This document shows, piece after piece, positions 44,889 through 55,950 of a stretch of 64,000 nt of DNA; within the stretch, counting starts at the first letter, position 1; every line of letters starts with the position of its first letter. Location: assembly GCA_023101885.1 (NCBI GenBank), contig JALPQD010000090.1, forward strand, positions 2,051,618 through 2,115,617, in the 5' to 3' direction. Origin of the DNA: Typhlomys cinereus. Taxonomy: Eukaryota; Chordata; Mammalia; Rodentia; Platacanthomyidae. The notes beneath the pieces were generated by a model, which saw only the letters and a program-made list of their open reading frames with translations, made no database searches and was not told the DNA's origin. Position numbers and translations under genes: made by a program.

Positions 44889-46759
44889 GAGTGCTGCATC
44901 TCCTTCTGTCTTTCCCTCTGCTCCTCAGTGGAGCATATTCTTAATGGCCCAGGACAGCCTAACCAAACTCACAGTTTCAGTCATTCAAAATTCTTCAACC
45001 CATTAATGTCATCTGTGTTTTGCACAGTAAAAACAGTCACATTCCATCTATGTGTCCATGGAGCTGCCTGCTGGTGGGGGGTGCCCCATGGCAAACTTAC
45101 TTCTGCAATCACAGCTAGTTCTTCAAGACTGATCTGAAAAATCCAGTTGGAACTCCCTGGTCCCTGTCTCTAATCATCTTTACCCAGCGGCCTCTTCGTT
45201 CTCCATTCTGCATTTGGAGAAATCTCTTCAGTATCCTTGGAAACTCCTTGTCTGTTTCTTCCTCTCTGAAGACTCCTGTGTGAACACAATGCTATGGGGA
45301 GCCCTCTAGGAGCCTAGGTTTTTGTGTCTGTTATCAAAATAATCTCTTGAAGAAGTTTTTTAGCTTGTTTTACAGTTTTTAGTTAAAGTGTGGTGAGTGA
45401 TAGCGAGAGGGTTTAGGGGAGGTGTTGGAGCTGTGGAAACAAGAGTAGAAACCTGACTCAGGATGTGGGGTGGGAGGCAGAGAAACCAGGGGCAGGTGGA
45501 AGCTACTCACCTTGCAGTTGTACAGCTGAATCTGAAGTTGACAAACTGAAAAAATAGAGGAAGAGTTTGCAAGGAAGATGAGTTTCTCCATATTAACTGT
45601 ACAGAAAGATAGAATATTAAAAAAGACCCCATTGTCTAATAGCACCAATTCACAGACAGTCCTAGGTTAGAGCTACAGCTCTCATTTGACCCAGAGAGTC
45701 TGAGATGGCAAAGAGTCTTCAGCTAAAACCATCACCCCTTCTGAGAAAGGAATTCCAACAACATTCTTAGAATACACAGTTGGAGGAATGTGTACCATTT
45801 GAGATTTTTAAATTTATCTTGTGGAAATAAGTTTTATTCTCCTACAGGCTTTGCAACAACTGCTGTGTTATTTTTATAAATAGCAAATAATAAAAATACT
45901 TCATGTAGATAGATTTCTTTCAGTCCACTATCTTCAAATGTCTTTAGCATGTTGCCACATGACAAAGAAAAAATAGGTAGTTAAGTCTTTACAAGGAAAT
46001 CCCATGACTTTAAGCATACCCTGGCTTTCCACACCATGAGGAAGGACGAGTGCTGGGGTGAGCACATGGTGTGGGTATGTGGTGTAGACACATGCATCAC
46101 AGCATGCTGACCACAACCGGAGTACCATGAGTGTCCACATCCGCTCTCTATATATAACCTGTCATGTAACAGGAAGGACTGAATCATCTTTCAAAGATCC
46201 AGTGAAAGAAAAGCAGCTCCAGGACTGTGAAGGTCGACATGGGCACTTCCTGAAATGCCTGCTTAGCAGAAATACTTAGGCTCTTAAGGTTAATTGAAAT
46301 ATGTTACTAGGTAGAGGAGAAAGGACTGTTAAAACTCATCTTTCAACTTTTTTAAAGGGTCTGTAAACTAAGTTCAAACAAAACAGGAAGCTCACCTGAC
46401 CCAGCAGCCTGACTCAAAGACAACACTGGGGGAGGAGGGGACCAGGTGCCAGGGTCTGCTGACCACTTCAGAAGTTTTTTAGCTTGTTCCCACCCTTGGC
46501 TCTTCTTGTTTGGGGTTTGATCTGAAATAATGCGGGATCTTGATAAGAAATATCACCCTTGTTCCCTCCACCCTGGAGCCTCTCTCTGACTTCCATGCCT
46601 CCTTCAGCTACCAAGCTGTCCTGTCCTTTCACAACCCCTTATATCACGAGGGAGGCCTGGCAATTGTCCAGAAGGAAGAGGCCCCTGAGAGCCAATTACT
46701 GCTTCACAGCAGAGCAGTTTTGAATGATCACAGCAGAGTAGCCCGTTGAGGCACTATGT
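44886..46759. other. Upstream flank of the OR11A-like gene, no other gene recognised
   Basis: No exon or repeat family recognised with confidence. Would contain the OR11A-like promoter and leader exon on the minus strand; no clear donor picked out. Confidence 0.4.
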
Positions 46760-46960
46760 TTTCTTTCCTCTTTCCTTTCCCTTTCCTTTTCCCTTTCCCT
46801 TTCCTTTTCCTTTTGCTTTTCCCTTTCCTTTCCTTTCCTTTCCTTTCCTTTCCTTTCCTTTCCTTTCCTTTCCTTTCCTTTCCTTTCCTTTCCTTTCCTT
46901 TCCTTTTTCCTTTTCCTTTCCTTTTTCCTTTTCATTTTCCTTTCTTTTTTTCTTTTTCTG
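46760..46960 (+). repeat. (TTTCC)n pentanucleotide tract, about 200 bp
   Basis: Pure TTTCC repeats from about 46,826 to 46,904, with variant TTTTCC and TTTCCC units on both sides. Homopyrimidine on the plus strand. Confidence 0.97.
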
Positions 46961-48008
46961 TAGAGTCCCTGAACTGCTGGTTTAGCCAAAAATGGAGCAG
47001 AAACTACAAGAGCTTTTTTCCTGCACCCAGGGACAAATACTCTGCCAGCTCCAGGCTTCTCACCCTGAAGTTCCCAGTCTCTCTTCCCTGCAACCTTCAC
47101 CAAATTGTTCTCTTACCTGAACTTGCCACCAAATTCTTCTTAGACTCCATAGCATTATAATCCCTCCCAGAAGTCGGATTTCAACTCCAGTTCCCTAACC
47201 TGCAGCCTCTCAGCATGTGGACTGTGTCTATGCCAAGCTTGTATCAAGGACAAGAAGGCTGGTGTGATATGCTGGGCGCAGTTCAAGTATTTGTGATGTT
47301 TAGATACGGTTCCTATCCCAATGCCTGTCCCACCCATTACCCATTCTTATTTTTCTCCTGTCCACTTGTCCTCAGGAGCTTGATCCGGGCATTTCTGCCC
47401 TTTGTCAAACTCATAACCATGATTAACAGACTGACAGAGAGAACTTGCTTCTAGAAACTACATGCACCCCACAGTGCATGCCATTTTCCTCTTACTTAGT
47501 AGATTACAGAATATGACTAAAGGGTGCATAAAATGCACTTGCCCTGAAAACAGAGTAAGTACATAAGATGGAATATTTTAAGTCTCTTCCTTTAATTAAA
47601 TTGAAAAAAATTGTATATTTTATGGTGTATAATATGATCCTTTGGTAGAAGTACACACTGAAATGTATGAATGAGAAAACTGACATATGCATTATTTTTG
47701 CATTAGTTCTCATTGATTGAGATGAGTAATAGTTGATTGTCATTATTTTTCAAATAAATATTGCAAATTTGCCTGTTCCTTAGTCAACCAGCGGTGGTCT
47801 CTTCCTCTTGCTGCTTTCTTTGCAGTGCAGAATCTTGATGGTCCAACAGTCCTTCTTGTTTGGTTTTTGCCTTTATTCCTGTGCTTTGATATTGCATCCA
47901 GGAATCTTGTCCAAGCCAATGTCATGAGCTTCTCTCATAGGTTTTCTTCTAGTAATTTTAGTCTCAGTCTCACATTGACGTTGAGGTTGTTTTTAATATA
48001 TACATTTT
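46961..48008. other. Intergenic, no gene recognised
   Basis: No gene seen. The stretch at 47,729-47,785 recurs at 48,545-48,601 (see findings). Confidence 0.5.
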
Positions 48009-48308
48009 TAAAAAATTTTTTATGAAGTTTTAAAAATATATTATTTATTATTATTTATTCAATTGTGCATGTATGCGTATGTGTGCGTGTGTGTATGTGT
48101 AGAACCATGGACGAATTCGGGAACCACCATGGACCGCCTCCACCTCCTCCTTGTTTACTCTGCCCCGGGATTCACAGGCTCCGCCCACCAGGACCAGAAA
48201 CAACCCCCCCCCCTTGCGCCCGGCGTCTTGCGTGGGGTCTACGATCTGAACTCAGGACGTTCCGCCTGCAAGGCAGAGGTTTAATCCCTGAGCCACTTCT
48301 CCAGCCCC
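48009..48308 (-). mobile_element. tRNA-derived (B2-like) SINE with exact 14-bp TSD
   Basis: Same family as 37,181-37,470, with a CCCCCCCC run in the body. TSD AATATATACATTTT at 47,995-48,008 and 48,309-48,322. Confidence 0.93.
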
Positions 48309-48678
48309 AATATATACATTTTGACTAGAAACTAGAAGCAAGTGGTATCCAGGACAGACAGCACACCCTGTTTGTCTTTGTTTCCCACGCACACTGTAGC
48401 AGTTTTATCAGCAGCCAATGAAAGAATGAGTGACTGAATGAGCAACAGTGGCTACATGTTTTATAATCCCTGACTTTTTGAATAGGTTAAACAGTACCAT
48501 CTTAAAAGAAGACTTGAAAATGTCTGACAGCAGACATGACAAGTAATAATTGATTTTCATTATTTGCCAATTAAATACTGCAAATTTGCCTGCTCCTTAA
48601 AGTTCATGTGCAACCCAAAGTCAATACTTCAAGCAGTTTCTCAGTGTCACTAGATGAGCAGAGAGACAGAACATTTGC

Positions 48679-48838
48679 ACCAAGGGGTAAGAATAATGTA
48701 GTATACCAGTAGGGTGTTTGCCCAGCCTGCACAAGGACTAGGATCTGATTTGTGCCAAGGGGTAAAGATGGTGCAGCCACCACCAGCAGTAGAGCGCTTG
48801 CCAAGCCTGCGCAATTCTAGGGTGATACCCAGAATCAT
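48679..48838 (+). mobile_element. Two tandem ID-like SINE relics
   Basis: GTAGAGCGCTTGCCAAGCCTGCGC followed by GGTGATACCCAG resembles a rodent ID element (tRNA-Ala-like, box A/B). A weaker copy (GTAGGGTGTTTGCCCAGCCTGCAC) precedes it by about 76 bp. Each starts GCCAAGGGGTAA or similar. Confidence 0.6.
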
Positions 48839-49059
48839 GGTTTTTTTTTTTCTTTTGGAGTCAAGTTATATGCACATTTCCAGATGGCACTGAGCATGGA
48901 GATGCTCTGCTATTTTGTCTTAGCTCTTACAGTACAAACAAATGGTCTTTACATTTTCACTTTGTTCTGCTGTGTTGTTTGTGACTTCACTGAAGCCACC
49001 CCCTGAGTGGGGGACTCAGCATTCTCTAGTATCTGAGCATAGAGACTTTGACAGGCTTT

Positions 49060-49149
49060 GCAGATCCATGCTTGTGCTAGGCAAGTTTTGCAGATCCATG
49101 CTTATGCTAGGCGAGCCTTGCAGATCCATGCTTGTGCTAGGCAAACTTT
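49060..49149 (+). repeat. 30-bp tandem repeat, three copies
   Basis: GCAGATCCATGCTTGTGCTAGG-type units start at 49,060, 49,090 and 49,120 with one to a few differences each. Confidence 0.95.
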
Positions 49150-49269
49150 GCTTGGGCCTGAGGCAGAGTGCAGTGGCTGTGGGATCAGTGTTAGCGTGTC
49201 AACCATGTGTATTAGATAGAAGACTTTTAGATAGAAACACACAGGATCTTTATCTTATTCTGGTTTAGG

Positions 49270-49430
49270 TTTTGCTTTCAGTCAGGATTCTTCTGTGTAA
49301 CACTGGCTGGCATGGAACTCTGTAGCCCAGGTTGGTCTTGACCTTGCGATCTTCCTGTCCTGCAACCTTCTGCAGTAGCGAACGCCAGCTCCTCAGCCTA
49401 CTCTTACCTCCACCACCATGCTTGGATAGC
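49270..49430 (-). mobile_element. B1-like SINE, minus strand
   Basis: TGTAGCCCAGGTTGGTCTTGACCTTGCGATCTTCCTG is the reversed B1/Alu-type pattern (7SL-derived). Confidence 0.75.
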
Positions 49431-51081
49431 AAGATTGTTATCAACAAATTGCTGAAGTTATAATCAGAGAACTCCAGAATCTAACCCTGCATGTCCCCTA
49501 GAGCAAGTAGGGATTCAGTTATGGCTACCTCAATGATGGTCTCAATGTCATAAACATAATTAACAGCAGATAAGTCAGTTGTGTCTCCATTTTTTGTTTA
49601 TTTATTTATTGGCAAGTTTGGTTTTATCACACCTAAAAAAACTTACATCAAATAAGTATCCATTCAAATATAGATTACTTTTCAAGACCTACAGGAAATA
49701 TAAAAATAATTAAATTTGGTAAAAATACTAAAATGTCCTGAAATTGAAAGTAACGTAGTGTATGTTATCTTTTCTTCAGGTGTAGCTGCTTCAAGTATCT
49801 TGTTCCTTGTTCAGACAGAGATACTGAATATAGATCTATAAGTTCAGGGTATATAGCACTTTCAAGAGCTCCATTTCCCCTGCCTTGCACTCTAGAAAGT
49901 CCACTTAGTCCCACTGTTCAGTCTTTTCAAAGAAGTATAATGGTCAGCCATTCTGGACTTCTAGAGTTTTTAGGGACATTTTATTTTCTTCTATTCTTCA
50001 AGAATTCCTAATTTAGACACCCAATCTTCATAATGGTACGTGTTGCTTCAAAATATGAGATCAAACTGAAATTAAACTTTTTGCATTTAATTTTGTACCT
50101 CAGATACATAATTAAGATATCAATGGTTTAATGTAAAAATAGGAAAGAGAGTTAAAAAAATCCAGCATCACTTATTTGTCTCAAATTTGATATCGGGGAG
50201 TATTAAACAGGAATGTCTGCATTTTAAAAGTGAGAGTCTGAGCTCCCATTTCAGAGATCAGAAGAGACAACTCTTGGCCTCTTAGCCTGCTCCCAGGCAC
50301 AGGCAGACACATCTCTCTTCAGAGAGCTTCCTGTCCCAGCAAGACTCTGTGCTCCTGAGGGAATCTGAGGCTCCTGCTCCTGACAGTGTTCTCTGTGAGT
50401 CCCCTCTGCGCACATGGGTCTTGAGGGACAGATCCCCTGAGAAGAGACTCACACCCACAACTGTCCTCATTCAGAGCAATGCTCCCAGCCCTGGAGGCTA
50501 AGAAATGAAAAATAACCTAGATGGAAGATTTCTTATTTGGGGGAAAACTCTGACATTGAAGGCTGCATGCATGATTCTAAAAGACAGGAAGGGATAGGAG
50601 GCCATGAGGAGTTTCTTTCTAGAACTTTCTTTTCTCAGCCAGGGTTTCTCAACATTTATCCTAAGATGAACGCTGGGTGCTCCAACTGTGTTCCACAGGA
50701 CCAGATGAGCACCATCTTGAGTCTCTTTCTCATTCTCGGTGAGTTTTATTATACTTCTTTCCTGATGCCTGGTTGTGTGGGCACCAGCTCTGTGCACACA
50801 GCCAGACTGTAGATGGAAGGGCTTAGCATTGATGGTGAGCCGGAGAACCAGGGAGCTCTTCAGTAGCTTGGAGTACATGTCATTCCTGTTTTAGGGGAAG
50901 GGAGGGAGCTGTCAAGGGATGAGGATGGAGGAGAAGGAGGAAAGAAGGAAGAAAGGAGCAGAGGGAGAGAGGAAGTTCAAGATTTAGTGTAGATGACACA
51001 AATATAATTTGTAGTCACACTCAGCAGACAAACCATTTGGTCTACTTTCTTATATTTAGAATCACATAATAATAATCATTG

Positions 51082-51112
<31 letters not shown>

Positions 51113-51989
51113 GGGATGATTAGAAGTACTTGAAGTCTTTTATTTATGAACGAAACTCCTTCTATTCCTCAGAGATAGTGGATCACCAAACAGTTGAATC
51201 TCTGTACTGTGTTTTCAAAGCTTGGTGCTTTTCATGTTTATTTCCCCAGATTCAGTTTGGTCCATTTTTACAGAGTGATATAACACAATAGGTTGATCTC
51301 TCAGTATTCTCTTGAATTTATTTTTTAAAATAATGTGACATACTTGCATTCATTCTGGAGCTTAGACAAAGGATAACATCCTGTCTATACATCTTTGTTG
51401 GCTGATATTCTAAAACACAGCCATTAACTCAGAGAAAAAAGAACAGAAGGATTACTTTTCTTCTGCAAGCTGGATGCATAAAGAAGCTTAGGGCCAGAGA
51501 GCTCAAGGACACATACTAAGCAATGCACAGAGAAAGTTAAATAGTGAAGTAGATGAATTTTTTTTATGTCTATTGATACATGCATGTAATCTTAGCACTT
51601 CAGAGTCTGAGGAAGGAAGATTGTGATCTTCCCCCATTCAAAAAAAAAAAAAAGGTGAGTATGAACATTTCAGTGTAGATTTGATGCATAGTTGGAGGCA
51701 GGGTACTGCATGCCCCATCTTGATGCAGTCTTCTATAGACAATGAAAATAATTCTTGAGAATACAGCAATCTCAGGATTTATCAATAAGTGGTGAGAATT
51801 GTTGTTGGACATTCAGTACTCTGTTTTAGAATATGCTCTGCAGTGGAGCAGATCAAAGGGAATCCGAGGAGCTCAGTGTGTGCATGCCCCAAGGGGGGTG
51901 GAACAGAGATGCATAGGTGCCACATGTAGGGGACATCTGAGATCTCTACATCCCATTTCTTTTCTTGCCCAGGTGGCTTTCCAGGCTGA
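49431..51989. other. Intergenic; one candidate orphan signal-peptide exon
   Basis: No full gene seen. 50,705-50,738 looks like a 34-nt signal-peptide exon (see next entry). (TG)n at 51,079-51,108. The upstream region of the OR pseudogene ends with a TTTCTTGCCCAG-like acceptor at about 51,972. Confidence 0.4.
50705..50738 (+). other. Candidate leukocyte Ig-like-receptor-type signal exon (orphan)
   Basis: ATGAGCACCATCTTGAGTCT at 50,705, ending CTCG|GTGAG at 50,738, encodes MSTILSLFLIL. Length (34 nt), ATG position, hydrophobic content and donor match what I recall of exon 1 of LILR/KIR-type receptors. No immunoglobulin exon follows before 51,990. May be a chance match or a relic. Confidence 0.25.
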
Positions 51990-52945
51990 ATGGAGAAAGT
52001 CAACCACACTTTGGTTACTGAATTTGTTTTTGTGAAATTTTCCAGTTCTCCCCTTCTCCAGCTGCTCCTCTTTTCCCTCTTCCTCCTGATCTACCTCTTG
52101 TCCCTGCTGGGCAACGCACTGGTCATCCTCCTTGTGGTCCTGGACGGATGCCTCCACACACCTATGTACTTCTTCATTTGCAACCTGTCTTTGTGTAGAG
52201 CTCTGGTACACCACGGTCACTGTGCCCAAGATGTTGTCCAACTTCCTCAGCTCCTACAGGACCATCTCGGTTCCCAGTTGTATCACCCAGTACTATTTCT
52301 TCTTCTCTTTGGCTGCCACCGAGCTTTTCATCCTCACCACCATGGCCTTTGACCGCTATGCTGCCATTTGCCGCCCACTTCACTATCCACTGTTGTTTAG
52401 TCCCCAGACATGCGCGGCGCTGGCTGGGGTCTGTTGGTCTGTTGGATTTCTCTGCCCTATGTTCCCCTCCTTTCTTCTTATGCGAATCTCCTTCTGCACA
52501 CCAAACCAGATCAACCACTTCTTCTGTGACGCCGATCAGATCTTCTGCCTTTCCTGCACCAACACATATGACATCCAGGTGGTGGGCTATGCTTTCAGTA
52601 CTGTCATTATTCTAGGAGCCCTGGGATTTACTCTGGTTTCCTATTTGCGAATCTTGGCCACCATCTTAGCCATGGCCTCTGCTGCTCGACATAAAGCATT
52701 TTCTACCTGTACAGCCCATTTCTGTGGTGACCATCTACTTTGGCACACTCATATTCATGTATGTCCACCCAGCGGTAAAATATGAGTCAAATGTCAACAA
52801 GATCGTGGCCATCTTCTACTCAGTCATCACCCCGCTTCTCAATCCTCTCATCTACACGCTTCGTAACAAGGATGTCAAGGAAGCACTGAAGGCATTGATG
52901 TCCCAGGTCCAAAAGATCTGTCTTTCAAGCAAGGAGACTCAGTGA
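51990..52945 (+). pseudogene. Olfactory receptor pseudogene (family 6/10-like), two frameshifts
   Basis: A full-length OR frame in three pieces. Piece 1 (from ATG 51,990 to about 52,196) carries N5-[11 protein letters not shown] and [14 protein letters not shown]. Piece 2 (about 52,198-52,722) carries [47 protein letters not shown] and [11 protein letters not shown]. Piece 3 (52,724-52,945) carries [17 protein letters not shown] and [16 protein letters not shown]. The first break looks like a single extra base in TTTGTGTAGAGCTC; the second looks like a 2-base loss just after CCCATTTC. No internal stop exists other than those caused by the shifts, so decay is recent or the breaks are assembly errors. 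Family is judged from the FCDADQIF and [12 protein letters not shown] blocks, tentatively. Confidence 0.88.
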
Positions 52946-54399
52946 TGTCATGCCAGTAGCCAGAGGAAATCGTTAGTCATTTGTTGTTAACTCTACCATG
53001 TGATTTTTTTTTTTTAAAAAGCATTGAATTCAAGTACTTGATTCAAGTTTCTGGGCATATTTCAAGTCAAAATGGCTTCTCCTACAACCTATACTGTCCA
53101 TATCTGTCTGTTCCTTTGACTGCTTGGCTTCTCCTGTGGGAAGGAAACAACAGCTTCACACTACTCTCACTGCAGGCAGACAGCAGTGGTTCTGTTGTTT
53201 CTGTATGTGGATGAGCTCTTCTCTCTTGCCAGTGTCAGGGTAGCAGGACACTGAGCCAATGAGAGGTCTGGGGAACATAGAGACAAAAGTCACTAAATAG
53301 AAGTTAAATGGTGCATAACTGCATGACATGGTGGTCTGGGTTCATCCTCTAGTCAAGAACTTTGGTCTTTCAGTAACATCCATGTTAACTGCAGATCCTT
53401 AATCTGTTCATCATTCCATTACATGCACACACACATACACACACACACACACACACACATCATTAAGCTCTTAAAAATATGGAAGAACTTTCATTTATAA
53501 CAAACTGGATGAGAATTGGCAGACACCATGCTTAGTGAAAAAAACAAGGAACAGAGAAATAAATACTTCATAATTTTGCTTATGCATATAAAAATCATTA
53601 TATGAATTAGTAGAATGGTCATTTACAGGGTCTGGGAGCAGAAATGGAAATGTTAGTCAAAGTATAAAAGTTTTAGTTAGGTAAGATACTGTCTGAAGAT
53701 CTATTTACAGCATGGTGATTGTGATTGATGACAGTGTAATGTGTACTTAAAGAGTGCTGAGAGAATAGATTTCAAAGGGTCTCATGGTGGTGTGGGATGA
53801 TAACCCAAGCTGAGAGAGGCCATAGCACACAGTGGGCTGTAGACTGAAGGTCTCTGGTTGGTTATTTATTTTTTTAAGGGAAGAAAGATTTATTTGGGCT
53901 TTTTGTTTCAGAAGGTTCATTGTATGATTAATTGGCTTCCTATGCTTGAGCTGAGCATCATTGCTCAAGTGGTGGAAGACAACTGTTTATATTCAAGTGG
54001 ACCAGGAAGAACAGCGCATACTGGAACCAGGGACTAGGTTATGACCTTTCCAGACCAACCCTGGTGAATGGAGTTTCTGGTTGAGTTATTTCAGGAATCT
54101 TCTCTCCTTTCTTCCTAAGATAGACTCTGAACTGTTTGAGGGACAGGTGAGTTCTTGGGAGAGTCACTGTGTGATGTTGGGTCAGGAAACCTAGGAGCAC
54201 TCTTCCCCTCTAGATGGAAGAGAGGGACAGTATTCAGCTGGATCTTGTTTTCTTCCTTCTTTGGGAGACAGCAGCCCCAGGGCAAGGGTAGATGAAGTAG
54301 TCATCTGACCCTCACACCTGCATGTTGCAAATCTCCACTCCACTCTTACTTGATGTGCTAGAAGCCATGGCCAGAGAAAGAAGACAAGAGTAAGAAAAT
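52946..54399. other. 3' flank of OR pseudogene, with (CA)n and LTR-like material
   Basis: (CA)n at about 53,427-53,459. 53,865-54,330 resembles a MaLR-type LTR (AAGATTTATTTGGGCTTTTTG, then TGGAGTTTCTGG), diverged. No gene. Confidence 0.4.
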
Positions 54400-54858
54400 A
54401 AAAATAAACAGGAAAGGAAAAGCCAATTTATTCCTATTTGTAAACAATGTGATCCTATACATAAAGCACTCAACCACCAGAAATTTGTTAGAACTTACTA
54501 GGGCCAACTAGCAAGCACAAATATCAAAATACATAACTCAGAAGCTTTTTGATATATCAATAATGAACTTGATAAAAAAACATGGAAAATACTTTGTTCA
54601 CATAGACCTCCAAAATGACAAAATACCTAGGAATGAAACTAGCAAGGAAATGAAAGACATTTACACTTCAAGATGATGAAGGAAGAAATTTAAAGAGACA
54701 CTAGGAAATGCTCACAGATTGGCATAATCTTGTGAAAATGGCTATATTACTGGAAGTCATCTATAGAATCAATGTGTGTCATTAGTCAAATAATGATATC
54801 AAATAAGTGAAGCAATTATTTTTTAAAAAACTTTATCTCGCATATGTGTGTGTGTGTA

Positions 54859-54909
<51 letters not shown>

Positions 54910-55950
54910 AATTGAGAGAACCAAGGTGACTTTTGGAACCATCTGAATTGCTTTTATCTCCCTTTTGCTTTGCTCTGAGATTATCTTGGCTCTGCCCACC
55001 AGGGCCAGAAGTTCAGGCTGCCAACATTTCAGCCTGGTATTTTTACATGGGACCTGGGTTTCAAACTCTGGACCTTCTGCTTGCAAGGCAGAGTCTTAAC
55101 TCCTGAGCTATCTCTCCAGCCCAGGTGAAACAATTTTAAATTTCATATAGAAGCATTAAAGATACAAATAGCCAAAACACCCATAAGCAGAAAGCAATGC
55201 CAGACATATCACTGTACTTGATTTCAGATTGAATTAAAGTCACAGTAACAAACACATCACAGTTTTAACATGAAAGCAGGTATTTGGAACAACTGAGAAT
55301 CCATAAATACATCCTTACAGATATAGACATTTAACTTTAGACGAAGGTGTCAAAAACATGCACTGAAGGAAAGATAATCTTTTAACATGAAACAGAGGGG
55401 GGAATGGATGCCCACTTGCAGAAGAATGAAACTTAATCTGTGTTTCTCATTCCGTATAGAAATCAAATCAAAAAGAATTCTGCCCTTAATAAAAATGCCT
55501 GAAACCTTGATGTCATTAGAGGAAAACATTGGTGTAATATTTGGAGATAAAGGCACAAGCAAGACCTTTCCGAGGGACTCTAGTATCGTAAGAAACAATC
55601 CCTGGTATTGGCAAATAAATCAAAAGAAATGGAAAAGCTTCAGCACAGCAGCAGAACTATTATTACCAGAATAAAGGGACAGACTAAAAATGAAGAAAAC
55701 TTTTTTTTGCCAACTATACATCAGACAGGGAACAATATTTACAGTTCATGCAGAATTGCAAAAATTGAACACAACACCTCAGCCATCCAATCAATCGATA
55801 AGCCAATGAGCTGAGCAGACAGTTCTCATAAGGAGAAACACAAATGGCCAATAATACTTGCACATCCTGAGTCATCAGGGAGTAGCCATTAAATTGTTTT
55901 GAAGTGCTATCTCCCACCAGCCAGAATGGCTGTGAGGTCAGGGGCATGGA
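54400..55950 (+). mobile_element. L1 ORF2 C-terminal half, plus strand, split by a SINE
   Basis: The plus strand reads as decayed ORF2 (landmarks AAATACCTAGGAATGAAACTAGC and ACATGGAAAATACTTTG), continues after the SINE at 54,818-55,124, and ends near 55,950. Stops throughout. Confidence 0.75.
54818..55124 (-). mobile_element. tRNA-derived SINE inside the L1
   Basis: T-rich and (TG)n start, then a (GA)n run at 54,862-54,907, the body, and the reversed head CTGAGCTATCTCTCCAGCCC. Flanks GTGAAGCAATT (54,807) and GTGAAACAATT (55,125). Confidence 0.85.

Noticed and set aside
46696..47160. Open frames over the TTTCC tract
   Set aside because: Low-complexity repeat translation, present on both strands.
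49060..49149. CRISPR-like array
   Set aside because: Directly adjacent 30-bp units with no spacers, in a mammalian genome.
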